This document shows positions 24,993 to 34,700 of a DNA stretch of 64,000 nucleotides, piece by piece. Source of the stretch: Streptomyces sp. WMMC500. GTDB taxonomy: Bacteria > Actinomycetota > Actinomycetes > Streptomycetales > Streptomycetaceae. Both the position numbers and the translations under genes were made by a program. The stretch lies in contig NZ_CP114905.1 in NCBI RefSeq assembly GCF_027497195.1, forward strand, positions 6,025,001 through 6,089,000. The letters run 5' to 3'. Within the stretch, counting starts at the first letter, position 1; each line of letters begins with the position of its first letter. The notes beneath the pieces are model-generated. The model did no database searches, was not told the origin of the DNA, and saw only the letters and a program-made list of their open reading frames with translations.

Positions 24993-26273
24993 TCAGGCCG
25001 GGCGGCGTTGCGCCGTGGCCGCGAGGGCCGCCGCCACGGCCGCGGCGAGGGGGACGGCGTAGCCGGCGGCGGGGTGCTGGTCCGCCCAACCGCCCGCCGC
25101 CCAGCCGCCGGTGGCGGAGCCGGCGGCGATGCCGGCGAGGAGGGCGGTGACGGCGAGGGTCATGCCCTCGTTGAGCTGCCCCGGCGGGGTCCGGGCCTGG
25201 ACCAGGGACATGCCGGTGATCATCGTCGGGGCGGTGGCCATGCCGGCGACGAGGAGGGCGAGGGCGAGGAGCGGCAGGCGGCCGGTGGTGGCGGCGAGGA
25301 GCGGGAGGAACATGAGGGCCGCCATGGCGAGGACGCAGCGGAGGAAGAGGGGTTCGGGGGCCGCGTCCGTGCCCGTACGCCCGGCCGCTCCGGGTCCCCG
25401 CGCCCCGTAGACCAGGCCCGCCGCGCACGAACCGGCCGCCAGCAGCGCGAGGATGCCGCCCGCCGCAGCCTGCCGCCCGAGGCGGTCCGCATACGCGATC
25501 GTGACCACCTCCATCGAGCCGAACACCGCCCCCGCACAGCAGAACGCCGCGAGCAGCGGCGGGAACCCGGGCCGCCGCAGCGGCGACCGCGCCCGCTCGC
25601 CCGGCGCCCGCGGCCGGGGCGGGGGCTCGGTGGCGCGCTGGGCGGCGAAGAGGAGGATGCCGGTCATCAACAGGACGGCGCCGGTGACCGTGCCCGCCTC
25701 GGGGAAGACCGCGGTACAGAGCAGGGCGGCGAGGACGGGCCCGGTCATGAAGCACAGTTCGTCGGCGGCCTGTTCGAAGGAGTTGGCGGTGTGCAGGGCG
25801 GCTGCGTTGTCGGGGTCGGAGCCCGGGCCGGGGCCGCGGAAGGCGTGGGCCCAGCGGGCGCGGGACATGCCGCCGGTGTTGGGGGTGGTGGCGGTCAGGA
25901 CGTACGCGGCGAAGAGTGTCCACGCGGGCGCGCGCAGATGGACGCAGAGCGCGAGTGCGAGGGAGCCGAGCGCGGCCGTCGCCGCCGCGGGGACGGCGAT
26001 ACGGGCCTGGCCGCGCCGGTCGACGAGGCGGGCGGTGAGCGGGCCGACGACGGCGGTGGCGGCGAGCCCGGCGGCGGGGACGGCGCCGGCGAGGGCGTAC
26101 GAGCCGTAGCGCTCGGCGATCATGATGACGGCGCTGACGGAGAACATGCCCATGGGCAGCCGAGCGACGAGGTTGCCGACGGTGAAGGCGCGGGCGCCGG
26201 GGACGGCGAAGAGCCGGCGGTACGGGCCGAGGGCGGCGGCGAGCGGGTGCCTCGGGGTACGGGGAGGGGACAT
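24993..26273 (-). CDS. MFS transporter, probable drug or metabolite exporter
   Basis: Twelve-segment major-facilitator protein, about 426 residues from ATG 26273; a longer in-frame start at 26333 would add a non-conserved Pro-rich head. No ribosome site is visible before 26273, so the message may be leaderless. Motif A-like AARLVDRRG follows the second segment (seen as LTARLVDRRGQARIAV). Loops are Pro/Gly-rich. It diverges from a LysR regulator 85 bases away, the standard layout for an exporter controlled by its neighbour. Substrate unknown. Confidence 0.82.
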   Translation of the reverse strand: MSPPRTPRHPLAAALGPYRRLFAVPGARAFTVGNLVARLPMGMFSVSAVIMIAERYGSYALAGAVPAAGLAATAVVGPLTARLVDRRGQARIAVPAAATAALGSLALALCVHLRAPAWTLFAAYVLTATTPNTGGMSRARWAHAFRGPGPGSDPDNAAALHTANSFEQAADELCFMTGPVLAALLCTAVFPEAGTVTGAVLLMTGILLFAAQRATEPPPRPRAPGERARSPLRRPGFPPLLAAFCCAGAVFGSMEVVTIAYADRLGRQAAAGGILALLAAGSCAAGLVYGARGPGAAGRTGTDAAPEPLFLRCVLAMAALMFLPLLAATTGRLPLLALALLVAGMATAPTMITGMSLVQARTPPGQLNEGMTLAVTALLAGIAAGSATGGWAAGGWADQHPAAGYAVPLAAAVAAALAATAQRRPA

Positions 26274-26357
26274 GCCGGAAAGGCTGGCCGCAGGCGGCCG
26301 CGGGGGTCCAACACCTGATCGCTGGCCATTCACGCGCGTACGTTGTCAAATAGCCGG

Positions 26358-27440
26358 ATGCCCACCGCACCGAGGGACGTCGAGCCGCGGCTGCTGCGTG
26401 CCTTCGCGGCGGTCGCCGAGACCCTGCACTTCACCCGCGCCGCCGGCCGCCTGTACGTCGCGCAGCAGGCGCTGAGCCGCGACATCCGCAGGCTGGAACG
26501 CGAACTGGGCGCGGAGCTGTTCGTCCGCACCACGCGCCAGGTGCGGCTGACCGCGGAGGGCGAGCGGCTGCTGCCGTACGCCCACCGGGTGCTCGCCGCG
26601 TACGACGACCTGGCCGGCGCCGCGGACCCGCGGACCCGGCCGCTGCTCGTCGACGTCAGCGCCCGCTACAGCACGGGGCAGCGGGTCCTGGACGCGGCCC
26701 GCACGACGGCTCCGGACCTGGAGCTGGTCGCCCGGTTCCACAGCGGCCTGACCGGCGCGGCGGCGGAGATCGCCGCGGGGCGGCTGGACGTGTCCTTCGG
26801 CCGGGTGGCGGGTCTTGCGCCCGGGACCCGGGAGGGGCTGCGGCACGAGCTGGTCCGGCTGGAGCCGATGGCGGTGCTGCTGCCGTCGGCCCACCCACTG
26901 GCGGCCCGGCCCACGGTGCCGCTGGCGGCGCTGGCGGGCGAGACGCTGTACGCGGCCGACGGCAACGCGGCGACGGCGGAGTGGACGGACCTGGCCCGCG
27001 AACTCTTCGCCGCCCACGGCATCCGCCTCGCGGCGCCGTTCCCGGAGATCGACGGCGAGGCGGAGTTCGTCCGGCTGGTGCACAAGCACGGCTGGTCGGT
27101 GCTGGCGACGACGGAGTTCGCCGACATCCCCGGCATGACCCTGCGCCCCCTGACCGACCCGGTCCCGCTGTCCCCGGTCTCCCTGACCTGGCGCCGCGGC
27201 CTGACCCACCCGGGCCTCCGCGCCCTGCGCACGGCGGCCGCCCGCCTGGCCCGCGCACACGACTGGCTGCACCGCCCCGGCGGCGCCTGGCTCCCGGAGG
27301 CGGACCGCCACCTGCACGGGATTCCCGCCGAGCCCGCTCACGGGGGTCAGGCCGGGGGCGGGGCGGTCAGCTCGGAGGTGGCCCAGCCGGCCAGCAGGGG
27401 GAGCGCGCGGGCGGTGGCGGAGCCGGGTTCCACGTTGTAG
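26358..27440 (+). CDS. LysR-family transcriptional regulator
   Basis: 360 residues from ATG 26358. The DNA-binding domain is typical: LLRAFAAVAETLHFTRAAG, AQQALSRDIRRLERELGAEL, FVRTTRQVRLTAEGERLLPY. The effector domain (about 95-300) is a two-lobed fold. The C-terminus runs about 40 residues beyond the usual end into a Gly/Ala/Ser-rich tail, and the gene overlaps the convergent XRE gene by 94 bases. Likely controls the divergent MFS gene. No clear ribosome site precedes the start. Confidence 0.88.
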   Translation: MPTAPRDVEPRLLRAFAAVAETLHFTRAAGRLYVAQQALSRDIRRLERELGAELFVRTTRQVRLTAEGERLLPYAHRVLAAYDDLAGAADPRTRPLLVDVSARYSTGQRVLDAARTTAPDLELVARFHSGLTGAAAEIAAGRLDVSFGRVAGLAPGTREGLRHELVRLEPMAVLLPSAHPLAARPTVPLAALAGETLYAADGNAATAEWTDLARELFAAHGIRLAAPFPEIDGEAEFVRLVHKHGWSVLATTEFADIPGMTLRPLTDPVPLSPVSLTWRRGLTHPGLRALRTAAARLARAHDWLHRPGGAWLPEADRHLHGIPAEPAHGGQAGGGAVSSEVAQPASRGSARAVAEPGSTL

Positions 27441-28210
27441 ACGCACAGGGTCTGCTCGGCGTCGCCGGGGACCTGGAACGACTCGTACGCGAAGTGGAGT
27501 TCGCCCGCGAGCGGGTGGACGTAGCGCTTCGCGCCGTGGGTGCGGCGCAGCACCTTGTGGTCGTGCCACCAGACCGGGAACTCCGGGCAGGCGACGGTGA
27601 GTTCGCCGACGAGCTCGGCGAGGCGCCGGTCGCCCGGGTGGCGGCCGGCCTCCAGCCGCAGGATCGCCACCGTCTCCGCGGCGATCCGCTCCCAGTCGCC
27701 GACGCGCTCGCGCGCCTGCGGGTCCAGGAGGTAGTAGCGGGCGAGGTTGCGCCGGGTGGCCGGGAGGGCGTCGAAGTCGGTGAGGACGGCCCGCGCGAGG
27801 TGGTTGGCCGCCAGCACGTCGGTACGGCGGCCGAGGATGAACGCCGGCACGTGGCTGAGCGTCTCCAGCATCAGATACAGGCCGGTCCTGACCCGCTGGG
27901 GCCGGTGGGGCGCGCGGCGTGCCGCGTGCGGCGCGGGCAGCAGGAGGTCGCTGAGGTGCTCGCGCTCCGACGCGTCGAGCCGCAGGGCGCGGGCCAGGGC
28001 CCCGACGACCTCGGCGGACGGGTTGCCCGCCCGGCCCTGTTCCAGGCGGGTGTAGTACTCGGTGCTGACGCCCGCAAGGCGCGCGACCTCGTCCCGGCGC
28101 AGGCCCGGGACGCGGCGGACCCGCCCGTCGGCGGGCAGCCCGGCGCGTTCCGGGCTGAGCGCGGCGCGCCGCCCGCGGAGGAAGTCGGCGGTCTCTCTGC
28201 TGCGGTCCAT
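27347..28210 (-). CDS. XRE-family regulator with MmyB-like ligand-binding domain
   Basis: 287 residues from ATG 28210. The N-terminal HTH contains RVRRVPGLRRDEVARLAGVS and TEYYTRLEQGRAGNPS, the signature of the MmyB-type regulators common in Streptomyces. Residues 105-280 form the PAS-like effector-binding domain (ETLSHVPAFILGRRTDVLAA, LHFAYESFQVPGDAEQTLCV). It diverges from a short-chain dehydrogenase gene, the usual arrangement in which the regulator represses the enzyme; the small-molecule ligand is unknown. Confidence 0.9.
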   Translation of the reverse strand: MDRSRETADFLRGRRAALSPERAGLPADGRVRRVPGLRRDEVARLAGVSTEYYTRLEQGRAGNPSAEVVGALARALRLDASEREHLSDLLLPAPHAARRAPHRPQRVRTGLYLMLETLSHVPAFILGRRTDVLAANHLARAVLTDFDALPATRRNLARYYLLDPQARERVGDWERIAAETVAILRLEAGRHPGDRRLAELVGELTVACPEFPVWWHDHKVLRRTHGAKRYVHPLAGELHFAYESFQVPGDAEQTLCVYNVEPGSATARALPLLAGWATSELTAPPPA

Positions 28211-28398
28211 GGCTTCCAGTGTGGAGCGCCGCGCGCCGTTGCGGCCGCCTGAGGGTGGCCCTGGCAGTACCTGCCTGGTCAGGGCCTCTTCGGGCGCCCC
28301 GGCGGGGGGCGCCGGGCTGGTGTGCTTGAGCCGTGCCCCGGAGCAGCCCGGGGCGCGATCCCGTACCTCACTCACTTCCTTCGGAAGGTGTCTGCACC

Positions 28399-29175
28399 AT
28401 GTCTGTACAGAACTCCGCCGGCCCGCTCCAGGGCCGCGTCGCGGTCGTCACCGGAGCCTCCAGCGGCATCGGCGAGGCCACCGCCGAGAAGCTCGCCGCT
28501 CTGGGCGCCCACGTGGCCGTGCTGGCACGCCGCGCCGAGCGGCTGGAGGAGCTGGCGGCCCGGATCGTCAAGAACGGCGGTCGCGCCCTCGCGATCACCG
28601 CGGACGTGACCGACCGGGCGGCGGTCCGGTCGGCGGCCCGGCGGGTGGCCGCCGAGCTGGGCGGCGCGGACCTGCTCTTCAACAACGCCGGCGTCATGCT
28701 TCCCGCGCCCGTCGAGGAGCAGGCGACGGGCCAGTGGCAGCACCAGATCGACCTGAACGTCACCGCCCTGACCCACGTGACCGGCGCGTTCGTCCCGCAG
28801 TTGGTGAAGGCCGCGGGGGAGCGCGGCGTCGCCGACCTCGTCAGCACCTCCTCGATCGCGGCGCAGAACATCTTCCCCACCTTCGCCGTCTACTCCGCCA
28901 CCAAGGCGTACGTCACGCACTTCTCCCGCCATCTGCGCACCGAGCTGGGCCCGAAGAACGTACGGGTGTCGGCGATCGAGCCGGGCATCGTGGGCACCGA
29001 GCTGCAGAGCCACGTCACGGACGAGGGCGCGCGGCAATGGCTGGCCGGCTCGAAGGAGACCATGGAGTGGCTCACCCCGCAGGACGTCGCCGACACGGTC
29101 GCCTTCCTGGCCACGCTGCCCCCGCGGGCGAACCTCCAGCAGGTCACCCTGATGCCCACGGCCCAGCCCGCCTGA
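28399..29175 (+). CDS. Short-chain dehydrogenase/reductase (SDR)
   Basis: NAD(P)-dependent oxidoreductase, 258 residues. GGAAGG lies ten bases before ATG 28399. The cofactor site is VVTGASSGIGEATA, with NNAGV further on; the catalytic set is Ser in STSSIAA and YSATK. Length and motif spacing are those of a classical SDR. Probable target of the divergent XRE regulator. Substrate cannot be deduced. Confidence 0.92.
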   Translation: MSVQNSAGPLQGRVAVVTGASSGIGEATAEKLAALGAHVAVLARRAERLEELAARIVKNGGRALAITADVTDRAAVRSAARRVAAELGGADLLFNNAGVMLPAPVEEQATGQWQHQIDLNVTALTHVTGAFVPQLVKAAGERGVADLVSTSSIAAQNIFPTFAVYSATKAYVTHFSRHLRTELGPKNVRVSAIEPGIVGTELQSHVTDEGARQWLAGSKETMEWLTPQDVADTVAFLATLPPRANLQQVTLMPTAQPA

Positions 29176-29192
29176 TCCGGGCGCCGGGGTGG

Positions 29193-29217
29193 CCTCCCGG
29201 TGTCCATGACCGGGAGG
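29193..29217 (+). terminator. Hairpin after the SDR gene
   Basis: CCTCCCGGT and ACCGGGAGG form a perfect nine-base stem with a seven-base loop, 18 bases past the SDR stop. No T-run follows, as is common for terminators in such GC-rich genomes. Confidence 0.6.
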
Positions 29218-29392
29218 AACGCGGGCGACCTTCCGGGACCGGTTCCTGTCCGGCCGGTGCGGACAAAGAGGCGTCCTGCCGCCGTCTCGCCGCCGGATCA
29301 GGTTTTGTCCAGCTTTCGTCAAGAAGCTGCCTCCAGAATGCCCGGGAACAGGTGGGAGCCGTGGACAGCGGTCCGGACGCCGGGGCATAGGG

Positions 29393-30934
29393 GTGAAGGT
29401 GGAAGGACCGGGCGGAGGCGGCGGGGCCGCGGTGGACGTGGCAGAGGGGCGCGGGGACACCGCAGGGCTCGACGGGCTGCTGCACGAGGTGAGACGCCAG
29501 GTGTCCCGCGGAGCCGAGCCGGATGAGCGGCAGGTCCTGGACTGGCTGCACGGACGCACCGGCGCGGACTTCGCGCTGGTCGCGGAGGACGGGGACACGG
29601 TGGAATCGTCCACCGCGGGTTTTCCCCGGGAGCTTCTGCGTTCGCTCGCTCCGCTGCTCGCGCGACTGTCAGGCGGGCAGTTGGCTGCTGCCGTGACGCG
29701 CGTCGACGTGTGGAACGTGCGCTGCGAGGTTCTCGGCGTGCACGGGGCGCGCCCGGTGCTGGTGGCCGCCGCCCGGTCGGTGCTGCGTCCGGAGGCGATC
29801 GCGCTGACCACGCACACCGGGAGCGTCATCACGCTGCTGCGCCGCGCCAGGGACGGCGAGCGGACGTGGCGCGGCTTCCACTACAAGGCGCGCCAGGTGC
29901 GGTTCGGCGTGTTCTCGGCGCTGCTGGTCGGAGAGCCGCTGCTGGCCCGCCGCATGACGACCGGTGCCGTTCCACCCTTGCTGCAGGCCGGCATGCTGCG
30001 GGTCCATCTGCTGCATTGCCCGCCTGCCGACCGCGACCGGATCGTGCGGACCTACCAGGATCCCTCCGGGTACCACGGCTCAGACCTGATGGTGCACTGC
30101 CCCGTCTTCAAGGAGCACGTGATCTGTCTCATCGCCGACGACACCGGTGCCCGGGCCGGACACGGCTCCGGCAACCACACCACCGGCCTGGGCGAGGCGC
30201 TGCGCCGCCTGGTGCGGGACAACGCCGGCTATGCGCTGGGCGCCAGCGGTCCGCATCCGCTCGGCGCGACGGCTGAGGCGTACGGACAGGCTGCCCATGC
30301 CCTGGCGGCCGCCCGCACCACTCCGGGCCGCCTGGCCTCCTACCACGGGCAGACGGCGCTGGACGGTGTGCTGCCCCGCCGGCCCGCTCTCGCCTGGGCT
30401 CGTGCCGTCCTGCGCCCGCTCGACTCCTTACCGAAGACCACCGTCGACATCACCCGCCTCCTGATGAGCATGCCCCGCGGGGCCGTGGCCCGCCTGCTCG
30501 ACCTCAGCCGCAACACCGTCACCGCCCACATCAGACGTGCGGAACTGGCCCTCGGGCTGGATCTTGCCGATGTCCGCTCCCGCGCCGCCGTCCACCTCGC
30601 CCTCGCCCTCACCGGCGGCAGCACCACACACGAACCCGACGAGCCCCAACCACCCCCCAGCCTGGACGACTTGCTGCACACCGAGCCTGCCGCCGTCTGG
30701 GCCCGAACGTTCCTGAAGCCTGTGCGACCCCCGCAGCGCCGCACCCTTCAGGCGTGGATCGACGCCAACACCGACGGCCAGCAGGCGGCCCTCCGCCTCG
30801 GCATCAGCCGCAACACCGTCCGCGCCCACCTGCGAACCGCCGAGAGCCACCTCCGCCGCGACCTGCTGACCGCCGGCGCCGGCATCCACGACGTCGTCCA
30901 CGCCCTCCACGTCGGTAACGCCCCGGCCATCTGA
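29393..30934 (+). CDS. PucR/CdaR-like regulator with two C-terminal HTH modules
   Basis: 513 residues from GTG 29393; the ribosome site is weak. Residues 1-140 are a sensory-type region, and the middle part is a GGDEF-like/CdaR-type region of uncertain fold. The C-terminus has two PucR-type helix-turn-helix modules: about 350-405 (AVARLLDLSRNTVTAHIRRA) and about 440-510 (AALRLGISRNTVRAHLRTAE). Relatives usually have one. Duplication could let one chain bind two half-sites. The next gene is a secreted protein, and the gap between them carries two GTGCAC sites 30 bases apart that are plausible targets. Confidence 0.75.
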   Translation: MKVEGPGGGGGAAVDVAEGRGDTAGLDGLLHEVRRQVSRGAEPDERQVLDWLHGRTGADFALVAEDGDTVESSTAGFPRELLRSLAPLLARLSGGQLAAAVTRVDVWNVRCEVLGVHGARPVLVAAARSVLRPEAIALTTHTGSVITLLRRARDGERTWRGFHYKARQVRFGVFSALLVGEPLLARRMTTGAVPPLLQAGMLRVHLLHCPPADRDRIVRTYQDPSGYHGSDLMVHCPVFKEHVICLIADDTGARAGHGSGNHTTGLGEALRRLVRDNAGYALGASGPHPLGATAEAYGQAAHALAAARTTPGRLASYHGQTALDGVLPRRPALAWARAVLRPLDSLPKTTVDITRLLMSMPRGAVARLLDLSRNTVTAHIRRAELALGLDLADVRSRAAVHLALALTGGSTTHEPDEPQPPPSLDDLLHTEPAAVWARTFLKPVRPPQRRTLQAWIDANTDGQQAALRLGISRNTVRAHLRTAESHLRRDLLTAGAGIHDVVHALHVGNAPAI

Positions 30935-30939
30935 GCAAC

Positions 30940-30975
30940 GTGCACAACCAGGACCCGAAGTTCAGCACCGTGCAC
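30940..30975. promoter_or_regulatory. Paired GTGCAC elements before the small secreted protein
   Basis: CGTGCACA occurs at 30939-30946 and 30969-30976; the palindromic GTGCAC cores are exactly 30 bases apart, about three helical turns, between the regulator stop and the secreted-protein start. A two-HTH regulator encoded just upstream is a natural candidate binder. Confidence 0.35.
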
Positions 30976-31077
30976 ATTGCCCCGCGTGTAAAGCGTCTCC
31001 TACGGTTCCTTGACGACGGCCCATCTGCCGAACGGTGAACAATGGCGGCCGTCCCACGAATGCCGAAGGAGAATGCC

Positions 31078-31659
31078 GTGGCAACCGTCAGGAATTTCTC
31101 GCTCCCCGGAATGGCCGCGGCGTCCTGCGCCGCCCTCGCGCTGACCCTCTCGATGCCGGGTACCTCCGCCGCAACGCCGGCCCCGGACCCGGACGGCGAG
31201 CACTGTGTCCTCGTCCTCAGCGAGTCGAGCGAGGAAACGGTGTGCTTCGCAACGGCGCAGGAGTCGACCACCTACAGGTCTGTCAAGCAACTGCGGAACT
31301 GGGTGACCCTCTACGACTGGGTCAACTTCAATGACTCGGGCCCTACCACCGCGATCGTCGCGGACGACTTCGAGGTGTGCACGGCGGGTACCGGCGACAC
31401 CGACGCGGTACGGAAATCCCTCTACGGTCAGCTCTTCGTCTCGCGAAATCCCGACGGCGTTTCCGAGAACAACGCGTACAGCTCGATTCAAACGTTCAAC
31501 GGGTGCGACATCAAACTCGCCGACTGGGTCAACAACAACGTCGACGGCGGTCGCTCAAGCTGGATCAACTCCTGCTCCAACCTCGACGGGAGCGGCGAGG
31601 GGGACTGCCCCACCGAGCACAACTGGAACAACCGCGCCAGTTCCTGGCGGATCAGCTAA
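31078..31659 (+). CDS. Small secreted Cys-containing protein, possibly beta/gamma-crystallin-like
   Basis: 193 residues. GTG 31078 is chosen because GAAGGAG lies five bases before it and it begins a signal peptide (MAAASCAALALTLSMPGTSA). The mature part has several Cys residues, an Asn/Ser/Trp-rich second half (ADWVNNNVDGGRSSWINS) and ends in NNRASSWRIS. The closing motif resembles the repeat ends of beta/gamma-crystallin folds, including Streptomyces metalloprotease inhibitors (family I36), but similarity is slight and the assignment is tentative. It precedes a large secreted lytic enzyme and is separated from it by a terminator. Confidence 0.7.
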   Translation: MATVRNFSLPGMAAASCAALALTLSMPGTSAATPAPDPDGEHCVLVLSESSEETVCFATAQESTTYRSVKQLRNWVTLYDWVNFNDSGPTTAIVADDFEVCTAGTGDTDAVRKSLYGQLFVSRNPDGVSENNAYSSIQTFNGCDIKLADWVNNNVDGGRSSWINSCSNLDGSGEGDCPTEHNWNNRASSWRIS

Positions 31660-31689
31660 GACACGAGAAGCTCGTCTCACCTCAACCGT

Positions 31690-31718
31690 GCCCTCCGGCG
31701 GCCCATGCCCCGGAGGGC
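31690..31718 (+). terminator. Hairpin after the small secreted protein
   Basis: GCCCTCCGG and CCGGAGGGC form a perfect nine-base stem with an eleven-base loop between the two secreted-protein genes. Confidence 0.6.
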
Positions 31719-31746
31719 AGGTCGGTGCTGCCCGGAAAGGGGCGAC

Positions 31747-34700
31747 ATGACACACCGGCACGGATTGCGCAGACGCCGCCTGTGGGCGACCGGCGTGCTC
31801 GCGCTGGCGCTCGGCGCCGGTCTCATCCAGGCACCGGCCTCGCGGGCGGAGGCGCCCCCGCCCTCGTCGGTCGAGGAGGTGTGGGACCAGCTCCAGCCGG
31901 CCGTGCCGGCCGGCGAGCCCGTCTCCGCACCCCCGGCCGCCGACGCGGTGGCCCCCGGCGAACGGGCCGAAGTGCTGGGTGAGAACTGGAAGTCCTCCGG
32001 CGACCGGGCCTGGACCACGTCCGGGGACGCCACGGGCTTCCACGTCCTCGTCGCCGACTCGCGCGACGGCTACGCCTGGCGCACGGCGGCCACACTCTCC
32101 GAGCCCGGCTTCGACACCGACACCTGGATCGGCAACGCGTGCGTGACCGGCTCCGGCGACCGGGCCGTGGTGGTGTACGCACCGCGGACGTTCACCAACG
32201 ATCCCGTGCTGATGGGGCGTGGCGGGTTCACGGCCGTGGTCGACCTGGAGACGGGCAAGGTACGCAAGCTGCCCGTGAAGAGTTCGCTGTCGTACTACAA
32301 CCCCGGCTGCGGAACGGGTGACTCGGCCGTGCTGACCCAGTCGGGCGGGGACCGCGACGCCACCCGGCTGACGCTCGTGGACGTGCCGCGTGCGGCCCCG
32401 GCCGAGCCGGTGGAGGTGGCGGGACAGGTCACCTCGGCGGTGCCCGTCGACGGCGAGGTGTACGCCGCTGCCGCGGGCCGGGTCGTACGGGTGGCGGAGT
32501 CCGGGCGGATGGAGGCCGTCGCCCGTACCGGCGGGGTTCCGTACCGGCTGACGCCGGACGCCGACGGCGGCCTGGCCTTCCTGGACCACGGCGGCCGGGA
32601 GACGGCGCGCGCGGCGCACCTGACCGCCGGGCAGCTCGCGGAGGGCCCGGCCACGCCGCGTACGCTCGCTGAGGGCCCGCTGAACGGCGCCGGCCTGACC
32701 CGGACCGCCGCCGGCGAGGTCTGGCTGACCGGCGAGATCAAGCAGGTGGCCGCCGGTCTGCCGGACGGCGTCAGGGTGAAGGCCGGTATCCCGCGGGACG
32801 CCGCGGCGTCCACCCGCGGCGCGGCGGTGGTGACCGCCGTGACCGGTGCGGACGGCGGCCAGACCGACGGTGCGGTGGCCGATGCCGCCGCGCCGCGTCC
32901 GGTGCGTATCGAGATGACCGCGCTCGCCACCGGCGAGGACGTCTCCTTCAGCCTCGCCCCCGGGACGGTCGCCTCCGGCGAGGCCGCCGACGCCGCGGCG
33001 GCCGAAGAGCCGCCCCGCACCATGGCCTCCCGCACCGAGCTGATCGAGAGTGAGCGGACCTGTTCCGTGCCGCGCAACGCCCCCCGCAACCAGGCGATGC
33101 AGCCGAAACCGCGGCAGGTGGAGTGGGCGGTCGACCAGGCGGTCAAGGGCACGCTGAACAGCCACATCTCGCGTCCGGCCAACTGGAAGAACCTGGACAT
33201 GCCCGCCTACCAGCCGCAGTCGGCCGACATGTTCCCCAGGCCCACGCTCTCCGGCGGCGGCCAGATCCCCGCGCAGATCGCGCTCGGGGTGGCCATGCAG
33301 GAGTCCAACATGTGGCAGGCGTCCCGCTACACCGTCCCCGGTGTCACCGGCAACCCGCTGATCGGGAACTACTACGGCATCGACCTGTACGACGGCGACT
33401 CCGCGAACGACTGGGACATCAACTGGGCGGAGGCCGACTGCGGCTACGGCATCATGCAGATCACCGACCACATGCGGCGCTCCGGGAAGGAGGACGGCGC
33501 GCCGACGGCCTGGCCGTACCAGAAGCAGCGTGCGGTGGCCCTGGACTACACCGCCAACATCGCCGCCGGCCTGACCATCCTGGCCGAGAAGTGGAACCAG
33601 ACCCGCAACGCCGGAATGACCCTGAACAACGGCGATCCGGCGAAGCTGGAGAACTGGTTCTTCGCCCTGTGGGCCTACAACTCCGGCTTCTATCCGGAGT
33701 CCGAGGCCGGGGCGAACGGCGGTGCCTGGGGCGTCGGCTGGTTCAACAACCCCGCCAACCCCGAGTGGGATCCGGCCCGTGACAACTTCATGGAGGACCG
33801 CTACGGCAACCCGCAGCACTCGGACGCCGCCCACCCGCAGGACTGGCCGTACCCGGAGAAGGTGCTCGGCTTCGCCGCCCAGCCGCCGGAGGCACTGGAG
33901 GCGCCCAGCACCACCGTCCCGGCCTTCCGCCCGGCCACCTGGAACGGGACCGACGGCGACGCGCTGACCCCGGGCTCCGCCAAGTACCACCGGGCCGGTG
34001 TCAAGCCGCCGATGACACTGTTCTGCACCGGCGCCAACGACTGCGATCCGGAGGCCGTCACCTCGCCCGCCGGGCCCTGCGGGCGCTCGGACTCCAAGTG
34101 CTGGTGGAACGGGGACGCGACCTGGAAGGACGACTGCGCCGCCACGTGCGGCAACGAGTTCGTACGGTTCAACTCCAGCTATCCCGAGGAGGCCGACGGG
34201 ACCGCCTACCCGCCCAACTGCGCGCTCGACGACGTTCCCGCAAACGCGCTCCTCATCGACAACCTCGGCGAGAACATGCCGTCCATCCGGCCGGGGTGCG
34301 AGAAACGGTGGACCAACGCGGGCGAGTTCACCGCCGACTTCGGACCTGGTGAGACCCAGAACGGCACGCAGGTCTGGCCCGCCAAGACGGACTTCCACCA
34401 GATCGGCGGGGGCTTCGGCGCCGGGTTCTACTTCGCGCACGGCCGGGCCCCCGACGAGAAGGGCTGGCGCCTGCGGGTCGAGGGCACCTGGGCCTTCGAC
34501 AGGGGGGTGACCGGCCCCGGCCTGGTCGCCGTCCACCTGCCCGACCACGGCGCCCGAACGGAGTACGCCCGGTACGAGATCGAGACGGCGAACGGCACCG
34601 AGGAACGGATCATCAAGCAGCACGGCGAGGGCAACCGCTGGGTGCTGCTCGGCGCGTTCCCGTTCGACAACAAGCCCATCGTCCGGCTGGACAACCTCGT

